Shown: positions 54,102 through 62,655 of the stretch, one piece after another | Numbering within the stretch: the stretch's first letter is position 1 | How the letters are laid out: every line of letters begins with the position of its first letter | Source of the DNA: an uncultured Litoreibacter sp. | GTDB lineage: Bacteria; Pseudomonadota; Alphaproteobacteria; Rhodobacterales; Rhodobacteraceae | Reading direction: 5' to 3' | DNA length: 64,000 nucleotides | Assembly: GCA_947494435.1 (NCBI GenBank) | Contig: CANLUY010000001.1 | Span: forward strand, 1,168,001 to 1,232,000 | Made by a program: the position numbers and the translations under genes | The notes under the pieces: model-generated | What the model saw: only the letters and a program-made list of their open reading frames with translations | Database searches by the model: none | Told to the model about the DNA's origin: nothing

Positions 54102-54977
54102 ATGAATTGGCGCGACATCCCTTCTCTTTCTGCTTTGCGTGCATTTGAAGCTATGGCCCGCTTGGGCGGTTTTTCATTGGCTGCGCGCGAACTCAACGTG
54201 ACCCATGCGGCCATCGCACAGCACGTAAGGGGTCTTGAGGCAGAGTTGGGCCAAACCCTCGTTGTTCGCGAAGGAAGAGGTATGGGGTTGACGGAGGCCG
54301 GGCGTACTTTGGCTGCATCTTTGGGAGATGGCTTTGCCGAAATCGCCAATGGTGTCGCTGCAACACGTGGGTTTGGAATGGACCGGCCGCTGCAGATTGC
54401 GACGACACCAAGTTTTGCAGAAAATTGGCTGATGCCACGGATTGGAGCGTTTTGGGCTGAACATCCTGAAATTAAACTTGCCATGGTGCCCGGATACGAT
54501 CTGGTCAATCTAAAACGCGACGGTTTTGATATGGCCATTCGCTATGGTCGTGGTGGATGGGACGATGTTGATAGCGAATATCTGGTCAGCGCGGGAAATG
54601 TTGTCGTTGCCATACCTGAGCTCGCAGCGCATGTGCCTTACGGCGATATCAAAGCGCTCCAGTCACAAAACTGGTTGCAGGAAACAGGGCGTGCTGAGCC
54701 TCGTGCTTGGCAAATCGAACAAGGACTCGAATTTGATCCAGACAAGATCAATGAATTTACCATGAACACCATGGTCTTGGCTGCGACGCGGGCAGGGTAT
54801 GGTTTTTCTCTTCAAGGCAAAGCTCTAGTTGAAGCTGATTTGGAATCGGGCCGCTTGGTAAGTGTCTTTGAAGGGAAAAGCTCGGATTTGGCTTATTACA
54901 TACTCACAAAGCCCGGAGCGCTTCCGGCAAGGCTAAAGGTTTTTCGCAATTGGTTGAGACAGGTCGCCCAAGGCTAA
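54102..54977 (+). CDS. LysR-family transcriptional regulator (GcvA-like)
   Basis: 291 residues. The winged helix-turn-helix occupies the first about 65 (LSALRAFEAMARLGGFSLAA, THAAIAQHVRGLEAELGQTL). The effector domain follows (IATTPSFAENWLMPRIGAFW, DLVNLKRDGFDMAIRYGRGG). The ALRAFEA...GGFS pattern and DMAIRYGRG are those of the GcvA/TrpI-type subgroup. By LysR habit it should control the divergent microprotein operon and itself. It ends 4 bases into the convergent GNAT gene. Confidence 0.92.
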   Translation: MNWRDIPSLSALRAFEAMARLGGFSLAARELNVTHAAIAQHVRGLEAELGQTLVVREGRGMGLTEAGRTLAASLGDGFAEIANGVAATRGFGMDRPLQIATTPSFAENWLMPRIGAFWAEHPEIKLAMVPGYDLVNLKRDGFDMAIRYGRGGWDDVDSEYLVSAGNVVVAIPELAAHVPYGDIKALQSQNWLQETGRAEPRAWQIEQGLEFDPDKINEFTMNTMVLAATRAGYGFSLQGKALVEADLESGRLVSVFEGKSSDLAYYILTKPGALPARLKVFRNWLRQVAQG

Positions 54978-55453
54978 AGCGACAGCCTCTTGATAATCCG
55001 GTCTATGGGAGTGCCGTCTTTCAGGGGCTCACCTTCCAAAATAGAATGGTCAGTAAAACCCATCTTCCCATAATAGGCGAGCCCGCCAGTGTTATCCGCT
55101 CTAATCTTGGCGCTGAGCACTTTGTAAGCCGCAATCATGCTCGCTTTGTGTGTCGTCTCAAATAGTGCGGTTCCAATGCCTTTTTTCGCTGTTCCTGGCT
55201 TAGCGAACGTTGCGATCCCGCCGATATGTGCATCGGGCGGATCGAAAGGCTCCACCCATTGCAGTCCTTGAATGCCATCCTCGGTCTCGACCACGTGCAG
55301 GAACACTTTGGGGTCATCCGACGTGATCAACTTTTCAAAGTACGAAGGGCTCAGCGGATCCTCATAGGCGGTTGTCCCGCCGATCGCGATCACCTCGTTC
55401 AAGATGTCAGTCATTTGCCTTGCGTCACGCATCGCTGCGGCGCGTACAATCAT
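54974..55453 (-). CDS. GNAT-family N-acetyltransferase
   Basis: 159 residues with the acetyl-CoA fold: MIVRAAAMRDARQMTDILNE, the pyrophosphate loop FAKPGTAKKGIGTALFETT and RADNTGGLAYYGKMGFTDHS. It is close to phosphinothricin-type acetyltransferases (GGTTAYEDPLSPSYFEKLI), but the substrate is unknown. Its start overlaps the upstream HD gene stop by 4 bases. Confidence 0.88.
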   Translation of the reverse strand: MIVRAAAMRDARQMTDILNEVIAIGGTTAYEDPLSPSYFEKLITSDDPKVFLHVVETEDGIQGLQWVEPFDPPDAHIGGIATFAKPGTAKKGIGTALFETTHKASMIAAYKVLSAKIRADNTGGLAYYGKMGFTDHSILEGEPLKDGTPIDRIIKRLSL

Positions 55454-56037
55454 TGGCTCAACTCTTCAAATCTGGCGATAAAGTCCGCTTTTACTTCCAT
55501 GGGAGGGCGCGGCTTCAACGCAGATGGTAGTGGGAGGTCTGTGCGCAGTGGTCCAAAAAACTTGTCGCTTTCTTCAACTGAAAACCCCGCGATTTGAGTT
55601 GCTTCAAGCCAAGCAGAAAGCTTGTCCGCCCTCTTGATCTGCTTCTTAACTGCGGCAGGAATAGACGCGGGCAAACCAAAACGAATGTGTATGGCAGCGG
55701 TCAGTCGGTCGTCCAATTCAGCGTAACCCGGCCCAACAGCAGCTTTCACTGGGCTGATCATGTCGCCGATCACGTATTCCGGGGCATCATGCAGCAAGGC
55801 AGCCAATTGCCACTTCGCAGGTGCTTTCGGGTTAGCCGCGGAGAATAGGCTCTCGACCAGCACAGAATGTTCGGCAACAGAATAGGGAAAATCGCCGAAG
55901 GTCTGCCCATTCCAGCGCGCAACGAATGATAGACCATGGGCGATGTCCTCAATTTCAATATCCATCGGCGTGGGATCCAGCAGGTCCAGCCTGCGGCCCG
56001 AGAGCATTCGTTGCCAGGCGCGGGATTGTTTGGCCAT
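55450..56037 (-). CDS. HD-domain phosphohydrolase (YfbR-like)
   Basis: 195 residues. The metal-binding HD signature is AEHSVLVES, then LAALLHDAPEYVIGDMISPVK, then RADKLSAWLEATQIAG, giving the H...HD...D pattern. Such proteins are often nucleotide phosphatases. The opening RAWQRMLSGRRLDLLDPTP is common to this subfamily. It is coupled to the GNAT gene. It diverges from the small exported protein gene at 56113. Confidence 0.87.
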   Translation of the reverse strand: MAKQSRAWQRMLSGRRLDLLDPTPMDIEIEDIAHGLSFVARWNGQTFGDFPYSVAEHSVLVESLFSAANPKAPAKWQLAALLHDAPEYVIGDMISPVKAAVGPGYAELDDRLTAAIHIRFGLPASIPAAVKKQIKRADKLSAWLEATQIAGFSVEESDKFFGPLRTDLPLPSALKPRPPMEVKADFIARFEELSQ

Positions 56038-56112
56038 GCGTTCTGTTCACCCTTTTGTGTCTGTCTGGAACTCGGGGGGGCTTTCGACGTTGTATCCCCG
56101 AAGGAGAGACCG

Positions 56113-56427
56113 ATGAAACCGTTTTTTGCAACTGCCGCACTTATTGCCACCACCGCCGCTGCCTTTGCGCAGGAAGAGATGATCTGCATGTCCACAAGTG
56201 AGGCCGAGGCCGCGTTGATCGATTGGTACGGAGAGACCCCAGTCGCTGGAGACGCAACCGAGGGCCATATGATTTGGGCTGCCGGAATAGGTCAAAGTTG
56301 GACCTTGTTGAGTTATGAGCCCGATGGAACGAGCTGTACGCTGGCCTATGGTGACAACTGGTCACCGCAGACCCATGGCGACGCCATGGTCGCCGAACTG
56401 GTAGATGCTTCAAGAACGCAGGGCTAA
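56113..56427 (+). CDS. Small exported protein, unknown
   Basis: 104 residues from ATG 56113, which has AAGGAGAGA just upstream. A signal peptide (1-19, ending AAFA) leads to a mature part of about 85 residues with two Cys (in EMICMSTSE and GTSCTLAYGD) and the central motif GQSWTLLSYEPDGTSCTLAY. Not recognised as a named family; the two-Cys beta-rich pattern recalls small periplasmic inhibitor-like proteins. It lies 88 bases before ahcY. Confidence 0.7.
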   Translation: MKPFFATAALIATTAAAFAQEEMICMSTSEAEAALIDWYGETPVAGDATEGHMIWAAGIGQSWTLLSYEPDGTSCTLAYGDNWSPQTHGDAMVAELVDASRTQG

Positions 56428-56484
56428 TTCGTCGCAATCAGGCAGAAAAAGCGCCATTGAGAAGATCAGATGAAGGTGCTAGGC

Positions 56485-56508
56485 GGACCTCGAACACATT
56501 AGAGGACC
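56485..56508 (+). promoter_or_regulatory. Leader hairpin covering the ahcY ribosome binding site
   Basis: GGACCTC (56485-56491) pairs with GAGGACC (56502-56508) with one A-A mismatch and a 10-base loop. The 3' arm contains the GAGGA that serves as the Shine-Dalgarno of ahcY, whose ATG begins 7 bases later. An alternative weaker pairing AGGT (56474-56477) with ACCT (56487-56490) would free it. It does not match the known SAH, SAM-II or SAM/SAH riboswitch signatures as I remember them. Confidence 0.4.
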
Positions 56509-56515
56509 GTATCAG

Positions 56516-57904
56516 ATGTCGAATGATTACGTAGTTAAAGATATTGCGCTTGCGGAGTTTGGGCGCAAGGAGCTGAACATAGCCGAGACAGAGATGCCCG
56601 GGCTGATGTCTCTGCGTGAGGAGTATGGGGACAAGAAGCCGCTGAAAGGCGCGCGGATTGTGGGCTCTTTGCATATGACGATCCAGACGGCGGTCTTGAT
56701 CGAGACTCTGGTGGTGCTTGGCGCGGATGTGCGTTGGGCGTCATGCAACATCTTCTCCACCCAAGATCATGCAGCGGCAGCAATTGCGGCGGCGGGCATT
56801 CCGGTTTTTGCGATCAAAGGCCAAAGCCTCGAAGAGCACTGGGATTACCTCGACAAATCCTTCCTGTTCGAAGACGGCCCGAACCTGATCCTCGACGATG
56901 GCGGGGACGCAACGCTTTACATCCTGCTGGGCGCGCGCGCCGAGGCGGGCGAAGACATCATCCCCGTGCCGGGCTCTGAAGAAGAGGTCGCGATCAAGGC
57001 GCAGATCAAGAAGCGCATGGAAGCGTCACCGGGGTGGTTCACCAAGATGCGCGACCAGATCAAAGGCGTCTCCGAAGAGACCACGACCGGCGTGCACCGC
57101 CTCTATGAACTGGTCAAACAAGGGCAGCTGCCTTTCCCCGCGATCAACGTGAACGACTCTGTCACCAAGTCGAAATTCGACAACAAATACGGCTGTAAAG
57201 AGAGCCTTGTGGACGGCATCCGCCGCGCCACGGACACGATGATGGCCGGTAAAGTTGCCGTCGTGATGGGCTACGGCGATGTGGGCAAAGGCTCGGCCGC
57301 GTCCCTGCGTGGTGCCGGTGCGCGCGTCAAAGTCACCGAAGTTGATCCGATCTGCGCGCTGCAAGCCGCGATGGACGGGTTCGAGGTTGTGCTGCTCGAA
57401 GATGAGTTGGCCAACGCGGACATCTTCATCACTACGACCGGCAACAAGGACGTGATCCGCATCGAGCATATGCGCGAGATGAAGGACATGGCGATCGTGG
57501 GCAACATTGGCCACTTCGACAATGAGATCCAGGTGGCGGCGCTGAAGAACCACAAATGGACCAACATTAAAGAGCAGGTCGACATGATCGAGATGCCGAA
57601 CGGCAACCGCCTGATCCTGCTCTCCGAAGGTCGTCTGCTGAACCTTGGCAACGCGACCGGCCACCCGTCCTTCGTGATGTCAGCCTCCTTCACGAACCAG
57701 GTTCTGGCGCAGATGGAGCTTTGGAACAACACAGAGGCCTATGGCAATGATGTCTACATTCTGCCCAAACATCTGGACGAAAAAGTCGCCCGCCTCCACC
57801 TCGCCCGCATCGGCGTGAAGCTGACAAAGATGGACAAAGAACAAGCCGACTACATCGGCGTCCCACAAGACGGACCATTCAAACCAGAGCATTATCGGTA
57901 TTAA
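56516..57904 (+). CDS. ahcY: Adenosylhomocysteinase (S-adenosylhomocysteine hydrolase)
   Basis: 462 residues. It reversibly splits S-adenosylhomocysteine to homocysteine and adenosine, clearing the product of all SAM methylations. Family blocks: [45 protein letters not shown], the NAD site [20 protein letters not shown] and the C-terminal [20 protein letters not shown] (ending in Tyr). It is linked to the regA region, as in other Rhodobacteraceae. The extensin-like gene follows without any gap. Confidence 0.98.
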   Translation: MSNDYVVKDIALAEFGRKELNIAETEMPGLMSLREEYGDKKPLKGARIVGSLHMTIQTAVLIETLVVLGADVRWASCNIFSTQDHAAAAIAAAGIPVFAIKGQSLEEHWDYLDKSFLFEDGPNLILDDGGDATLYILLGARAEAGEDIIPVPGSEEEVAIKAQIKKRMEASPGWFTKMRDQIKGVSEETTTGVHRLYELVKQGQLPFPAINVNDSVTKSKFDNKYGCKESLVDGIRRATDTMMAGKVAVVMGYGDVGKGSAASLRGAGARVKVTEVDPICALQAAMDGFEVVLLEDELANADIFITTTGNKDVIRIEHMREMKDMAIVGNIGHFDNEIQVAALKNHKWTNIKEQVDMIEMPNGNRLILLSEGRLLNLGNATGHPSFVMSASFTNQVLAQMELWNNTEAYGNDVYILPKHLDEKVARLHLARIGVKLTKMDKEQADYIGVPQDGPFKPEHYRY

Positions 57905-58612
57905 ATGAAATCCCTATCGGGACTTCTGAGCGCCGCCCTTCTCTTAGGAGGGGCGGCGCTTTGCATTTGGCAGCTTTGCGTTCATCCGCAGTCGCCTCTT
58001 CCAAGGGAGTGGAACCCGACAAAGCGGCTCTATGTGGATGACCCGGTCAATCTGTTGACGTCGTGGAAGTTGGATGCTGCTGCATCAGATCCCTTGCTCT
58101 GCAAAGAAGTTTTAACTGACGCGAAAGTCCGCTTCGATGACTTGCCAGACCGGATTGTCTCAGATGTTTGCTATATCAAAGGACAGGTGCGTTTGCGTCG
58201 AGTTGGTAAGTCGCGACTGGTTCCAGTTGAAACAACCTGTGCCGTCGCGCTGCGGACAGCCATGTGGGAAAAACACGGTCTGCAACCCGCCGCAGAAATA
58301 CATCTTGGTGCGCGTATCAACGGTATTGCACATTTTTCGAGCTATAACTGCCGGCAGATCCGCACGTCAGCAGGCAATGCCAGACGAATGAGTTTGCATG
58401 CAACAGCTGAAGCTCTGGATGTTTCCGGTTTCGCGCTTTCAGATGGCCGAGGCTTAATAATGAAACGAGATTGGGAGCGGGAGAAGGCTTTTTTCACCGC
58501 GGCACGCGACAGTGCGTGTGACTGGTTCAAAACGACACTTGGGCCGGAATACAACGCTCTGCACGCTGATCACTTCCATTTGCAATCGCGTGGGTGGGGC
58601 ACCTGTCGGTAG
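57905..58612 (+). CDS. Extensin-like C-terminal domain protein (M15-type peptidase fold)
   Basis: 235 residues. A signal anchor (about 5-25) precedes the extensin-like_C domain: LLTSWKLDAAASDPLLCKEV, IRTSAGNARRMSLHATAEAL, ALDVSGFALSDGRG and ALHADHFHLQSRGWGTC. The HATAEALD and HADHFH motifs supply the zinc ligands seen in LAS/M15 D-Ala peptidases. Paired Cys residues suggest periplasmic folding, and a cell-wall role is likely. The ATG directly follows the ahcY stop, implying co-transcription, though the functions look unrelated. Confidence 0.88.
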   Translation: MKSLSGLLSAALLLGGAALCIWQLCVHPQSPLPREWNPTKRLYVDDPVNLLTSWKLDAAASDPLLCKEVLTDAKVRFDDLPDRIVSDVCYIKGQVRLRRVGKSRLVPVETTCAVALRTAMWEKHGLQPAAEIHLGARINGIAHFSSYNCRQIRTSAGNARRMSLHATAEALDVSGFALSDGRGLIMKRDWEREKAFFTAARDSACDWFKTTLGPEYNALHADHFHLQSRGWGTCR

Positions 58613-58754
58613 CACTCAACCGCTTGCGGCGAATTCAATTGGTAATTTTTCCTTTGTATTGGCCTCGTTAACGATTAGCCTCCCTCGCAAGGCCATAAAT
58701 GACAGGCCGATTGGCCCTTGAGGGGGCGCTAACTACTGGTGGGAGACACTCCGA

Positions 58755-59096
58755 ATGGGCAAAAGAGACGAACTGATTGCGCAATATGCTGACGATCTGA
58801 AAAACAAATGTGGCATGACGCCGGATATGGATCTGCTGACGAAAGTCACGATTGGTTGCGGTCCCGCGATTTACAACGCGGATGCATCGACAGTCGCTGG
58901 CAGCCAGCCAGATGAGTTGGAAACCGTAAAGAACAACTTCTTGATCAAGAAACTTGGTCTGTCTGACAGTCCAGCCCTAATGGATGCGATCAACTCCTGC
59001 ATCGAAACGTATGGTAAGTCAGAGCGGAACAAGTATCGCGCCGTGATCTACTACATGCTTACAAAGCACTTTAACAAAGAGTCTGCCTACAGCTAA
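58755..59096 (+). CDS. DUF2853 family protein
   Basis: 113 residues, all-alpha and soluble, recognised from KRDELIAQYADDLKNKCGMTPD, LLTKVTIGCGPAIYNADAS and the end block KYRAVIYYMLTKHFNKES. No function is known for the family. GGGAG precedes the ATG at a good distance. It is a single gene with a strong terminator after it. Confidence 0.9.
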   Translation: MGKRDELIAQYADDLKNKCGMTPDMDLLTKVTIGCGPAIYNADASTVAGSQPDELETVKNNFLIKKLGLSDSPALMDAINSCIETYGKSERNKYRAVIYYMLTKHFNKESAYS

Positions 59097-59121
59097 TCTG
59101 GCTTGGCTTCGGTATTAGTTG

Positions 59122-59149
59122 CGCCCGCCACCCGGCGGGCGTTTTTTTT
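59122..59149 (+). terminator. Rho-independent terminator after the DUF2853 gene
   Basis: Perfect 8-bp stem CGCCCGCC / GGCGGGCG (59122-59129 with 59134-59141), loop ACCC, then eight T. Confidence 0.92.
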
Positions 59150-59217
59150 GTTTCTGATCGCATTTGACTAAAGTTACGTGGGCAATTCCGTTGTGATTTT
59201 TCGATGCGCGGGTTAGT

Positions 59218-59336
59218 GGGATGCATCCCGCCAGTAAGGCAGGAGCCGATATTCTATAAAGTCACGTGCGGTGCGACTCGTTGGAGCACGTGGGGTAGAA
59301 GAGGGTTCCGGCTGGGGGGTCGGAACCCTTCTTTGT
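59218..59336 (+). ncRNA. Possible small RNA (structured gene-free stretch)
   Basis: Between the DUF2853 terminator and the EVE gene lie three ordered secondary-structure elements. They are a perfect 12-base palindrome GGGATGCATCCC (59218-59229), a stem CACGTGC / GCACGTG (59263-59269 with 59286-59292), and a terminator-like stem AGGGTTCCG / CGGAACCCT (59302-59310 with 59321-59329) followed by a T-rich tail. I found no convincing promoter pair and no match to 4.5S, 6S, RNase P or tmRNA. Confidence 0.3.
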
Positions 59337-59382
59337 ATTTTGTGAACTAAAGTGGGATTTGGTGTAGGCCAAGACTACGCTG

Positions 59383-59796
59383 CTAGGTCTCGCTCATGCT
59401 AAGAATGATTTTCCATTCATCGTCAGTCACGGGTTGCACCGATAAGCGGGAATTTTTCACCAACACCATATCTGCAAGACGCTCGTTACCTTTGATTTGA
59501 TCCAGATGGACGGGTTGTGGCAACGATTTAACAGCCTTGATATCGACGCATTCCCATCGTTCATCTTGGGTCGTGCTGTCGGGATGAGCCTCTGCGATGA
59601 CTTCGACAATTCCGACGATCTCCCGATGTTTTTGTGAATGATAGAAAAACCCTTGATCGCCAATCCTCATCTCCCGCATGAAGTTACGCGCTTGATAGTT
59701 TCGCACCCCATCCCATTCTTCGCCTGTTTCACCTTTGGCAACCTGTTGATCCCATGACCATGTCGAGGTTTCAGATTTAAAAAGCCAATATGCCAT
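59383..59796 (-). CDS. EVE-domain protein
   Basis: 137-residue EVE (PUA-like) domain, seen in MAYWLFKSETSTWSWDQQ, WDGVRNYQARNFMREMRIGD and GFFYHSQKHREIVGIVEV. These read modified bases in nucleic acids; the precise ligand here is unknown. It starts 2 bases after the gpsA stop, so it is the third gene of a tsaD-gpsA-EVE unit. The link to tsaD (tRNA modification) is suggestive only. Confidence 0.93.
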   Translation of the reverse strand: MAYWLFKSETSTWSWDQQVAKGETGEEWDGVRNYQARNFMREMRIGDQGFFYHSQKHREIVGIVEVIAEAHPDSTTQDERWECVDIKAVKSLPQPVHLDQIKGNERLADMVLVKNSRLSVQPVTDDEWKIILSMSET

Positions 59797-59798
59797 TC

Positions 59799-60743
59799 TC
59801 AGTCCTCCTGCTCAGATTTGAGCGGACGAGAGAGCAGTTGGTCAAGAGCTTGCGGCAAACTGATCTCATCGGACACGAGGCCCGCGACCACCTTTGTAAT
59901 CGGCATTTCGATATTGTGTTTGAGGGCAAGTTCGAGTGTTGCCTGTGCTGTTGCGCGGCCTTCGACTGTTTTGCCTTCTGGCGGTGTTTCACCAGCGCCC
60001 AGAGCGTGTCCAAACGCGTAATTTCGAGATTGTGCTGACGTGCAAGTAAGTGCGAGGTCGCCAAATCCGGAAAGTCCCTGCAACGTCTCCTGTCGGGCGC
60101 CAAGTTTCAGGGCAAGTCGGTTCGTTTCTGCCATACCCCGCGTCATCAAAGCAGCGCGCGCGCTTTCCCCAAGGCCAGCTCCCATGCAAATGCCACATGC
60201 GATGGCGATGACATTTTTGAGGGCGCCGCCAAGTTCCGCACCAACTGGATCAGTCGACAGGTAAAGGCGCAATGTGTCTGAGGTCAGCGCGTTTTGCAGA
60301 TCTCTGCCCAAGGCTTCGTCGGTGCAGGCTAGTGTCAAAGCGGTCGGTTTTCCTTGCGAAATATCATTCGCAAAGCTTGGTCCGGTGAGAACAGCTGTTG
60401 AGCAGCCAAGCGTGTCAGATATGACGTCTGTGGGGCGTCGTGTCGTCGACAATTCGATCCCCTTACAGCAGGCAATTGCAGCCTTCGGCGTGCCGCTGAT
60501 CCCACCAAGGTAAGAGGCAAGTGCCTGCATTGGGATTGCCAGAAGCAAAATGTCTTCCGGTTCGATCTTCGGCTGAGAATCCAATGTCATATGCTCTGGC
60601 AAATGAACATCTGGCAGGCGGGGCGAGCGTCGTGTCTCGATAATGGGTGCCATGTTGCGGCCAGTCAGTGTCAGCGGGCGTTCGATGGCCAGTGCCAAGG
60701 CAGTTCCGAATGCACCGGCTCCTGCAACGATGATCTTGCTCAT
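59799..60743 (-). CDS. gpsA: NAD(P)H-dependent glycerol-3-phosphate dehydrogenase
   Basis: 314 residues. It makes sn-glycerol 3-phosphate from dihydroxyacetone phosphate for phospholipid synthesis. Nucleotide site [17 protein letters not shown] at the start; [20 protein letters not shown]; the catalytic Lys-bearing [21 protein letters not shown]; and [20 protein letters not shown]. Slightly shorter than the usual 330-340 residues. The ATG overlaps the tsaD stop by 4 bases. Confidence 0.95.
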   Translation of the reverse strand: MSKIIVAGAGAFGTALALAIERPLTLTGRNMAPIIETRRSPRLPDVHLPEHMTLDSQPKIEPEDILLLAIPMQALASYLGGISGTPKAAIACCKGIELSTTRRPTDVISDTLGCSTAVLTGPSFANDISQGKPTALTLACTDEALGRDLQNALTSDTLRLYLSTDPVGAELGGALKNVIAIACGICMGAGLGESARAALMTRGMAETNRLALKLGARQETLQGLSGFGDLALTCTSAQSRNYAFGHALGAGETPPEGKTVEGRATAQATLELALKHNIEMPITKVVAGLVSDEISLPQALDQLLSRPLKSEQED

Positions 60744-61822
60744 GCCTTCGCTCCTTTTTTACCTGATCCCAGCATCGGGCTTGCGGTTTCGTCTAGAGGC
60801 CATCGAGGTCGCGCCGCTAGGCTCATATCGTCCAACTTCCCGAGCCGGAAGCGTTCTAGCCCAGCCCAAGCAATCATTGCCGCGTTATCTGTGCACAGTG
60901 CCAACGGTGGTGCAGTGAATGTCGTGCCGGCTTCTTTTGCCACAGTTTCCAATGCAGCACGAATGGTCTTATTGGCCGCGACTCCACCTGCGACCGCGAG
61001 CGCGGTGACCTCTTGTGCCATGAGCGCGCGCTGTGTTTTTTGCGCTAAAACGTCTGCAACTGCGATCTGGAAGCATGCTGCAAGATCAGCTTGATCATGC
61101 TGATAGAGGCCGCTCTGTTCTGCAATTAGTGAATCCCGTGCGCGCAACACGGCAGTTTTCAGCCCAGAGAAAGACATGTCGCAATTTTCGCGGTCTAAAA
61201 GCGGACGAGGGAAATTAAAGCGGGTTGTATTGCCTGCCAATGCTGCTCGTTCGATCTCTGGTCCACCCGGTTGAGGCAGGCCAATCAGTTTTGCGACTTT
61301 GTCAAAGGCTTCCCCGGGCGCATCGTCGATCGTGCCGCCAAGCCGCGTGAACTTGGTCGCGGAATGCACGGTAAGAAATTGGCAATGTCCGCCCGAGACA
61401 AGCAACATCAAATAAGGGAATTCCAGCCCGTCCGTTAAGCGTGGCGTAAGTGCGTGCCCGGCAAGGTGGTTTACACCGACCAAAGGTTTGCCGGAACCGG
61501 CCGCGAGCCCTTTTGCACACATGACACCAGACATTACGCCACCAATAAGACCAGGGCCTGCTGTCACAGCAATAGCGTCTACGTTGGATAAGTTAAGGTC
61601 AGCTTCTTTCAAAGCGGCCTCAACCATGAAGTCGAGTTTCTCCGCATGTGCGCGGGCTGCAATTTCCGGTACGACTCCGCCAAAAGCAGCATGTAAGTCA
61701 GTTTGTCCAAAGACTTGCGATGACATGATTTCAGGACGCGCGCCTTCCACTTGACGCACAATTGCTGCGGCTGTGTCATCGCAGCTGCTTTCAATTCCGA
61801 GTATAGTTAAGCTATCTGCCAA
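60740..61822 (-). CDS. tsaD: tRNA N6-adenosine threonylcarbamoyltransferase
   Basis: 360 residues from a TTG at 61822, giving the usual [20 protein letters not shown]; a longer reading to 61897 would include residues unlike any TsaD. The metal site HLAGH is in [13 protein letters not shown]. Also present are [29 protein letters not shown] and [15 protein letters not shown]. TsaD completes t6A37 synthesis together with TsaE, encoded elsewhere in the window. The start lies 77 bases from divergent hemD. Confidence 0.95.
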   Translation of the reverse strand: MADSLTILGIESSCDDTAAAIVRQVEGARPEIMSSQVFGQTDLHAAFGGVVPEIAARAHAEKLDFMVEAALKEADLNLSNVDAIAVTAGPGLIGGVMSGVMCAKGLAAGSGKPLVGVNHLAGHALTPRLTDGLEFPYLMLLVSGGHCQFLTVHSATKFTRLGGTIDDAPGEAFDKVAKLIGLPQPGGPEIERAALAGNTTRFNFPRPLLDRENCDMSFSGLKTAVLRARDSLIAEQSGLYQHDQADLAACFQIAVADVLAQKTQRALMAQEVTALAVAGGVAANKTIRAALETVAKEAGTTFTAPPLALCTDNAAMIAWAGLERFRLGKLDDMSLAARPRWPLDETASPMLGSGKKGAKA

Positions 61823-61899
61823 AGCGGGACCGTTATTGCGTGCACCATTGCGCGCAGGTAACACTGCAGAATGATCCTTACAATGCAGACCAATCACTG

Positions 61900-62574
61900 A
61901 TGCGCGTATTGCTTACACGTCCTTTGGAACCGTCCAAAGCTTTTGCAAAGACGTTACGCTCTCATTTTGAAGTTATTATTTCCCCTCTTATTGAAATCCG
62001 GTTTCGCGACATCTCGATAGATTTTGGGAGGTTTGAAGCCGTCGCTTTTACATCGCAGAATGGTGTGCGAGCCTACCAGTACCTTAAAGGGCCAAGCGGC
62101 GTGACAGCGTACTGTGTTGGGGACAAGACGGCGGAATTTGCGGCATCGATCGGACTGCACGCAGTTTCGGCCAAAGGTACTGTGGAGGATTTGGATCGCC
62201 TGATTTCACAGGCTACAAGTCAAGAGCGAATCCTTCATCTAAGCGGCGCGCATAGGGCAGGAACGCTGCATGATAGTGTGATACGCGTCACAGCATATGA
62301 TCAGATCGAAACACAACTGAATGCTGAGGCATGGACGGCACTCGGAGTTTCCGACGACTTGGTCATACCGCTCTTTTCGCCTCGGACCGCGCAATTGATG
62401 CAGAAGCAGTTGTACGAATCTGTCAGATCTAGTTTACATGTGGTCTGCCTAAGTGCGTCAGTTGCTGCCCAGCTCGACCCTAAGAAATTTTCGAGTTTGC
62501 ATCTATGTGACGGGCCGACAGCTGCTCTTATGCGGGACAAAATGTCTGAGATCTTCCCCGCCCCATCAACTTGA
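61900..62574 (+). CDS. hemD: Uroporphyrinogen-III synthase
   Basis: 224 residues from ATG 61900 ([19 protein letters not shown]). HemD proteins are poorly conserved, but ITRP-like LLTRP at the start, [44 protein letters not shown] and FSPRTAQLM are the standard blocks. It closes hydroxymethylbilane into uroporphyrinogen III. The next genes, Mic60-like and hemY, are the usual alphaproteobacterial followers, which supports the call. Confidence 0.88.
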   Translation: MRVLLTRPLEPSKAFAKTLRSHFEVIISPLIEIRFRDISIDFGRFEAVAFTSQNGVRAYQYLKGPSGVTAYCVGDKTAEFAASIGLHAVSAKGTVEDLDRLISQATSQERILHLSGAHRAGTLHDSVIRVTAYDQIETQLNAEAWTALGVSDDLVIPLFSPRTAQLMQKQLYESVRSSLHVVCLSASVAAQLDPKKFSSLHLCDGPTAALMRDKMSEIFPAPST

Positions 62575-62655
62575 GGCCAATTGAATTTCCGGGCTATGTT
62601 AACGAGCGGTTGGATTATCTGCGACTCGCCGCACGCTCTGTAAAGGATGTCTAAA

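Noticed and set aside
56428-56515. Known SAH, SAM-II or SAM/SAH riboswitch before ahcY
   Set aside because: The conserved core sequences I remember for these classes are absent; only the ribosome-site hairpin is seen.
59203-59349. 48-codon plus-strand frame in the structured stretch before the EVE gene
   Set aside because: No Shine-Dalgarno before the ATG, and it runs through the hairpins, which explain the base pattern better.
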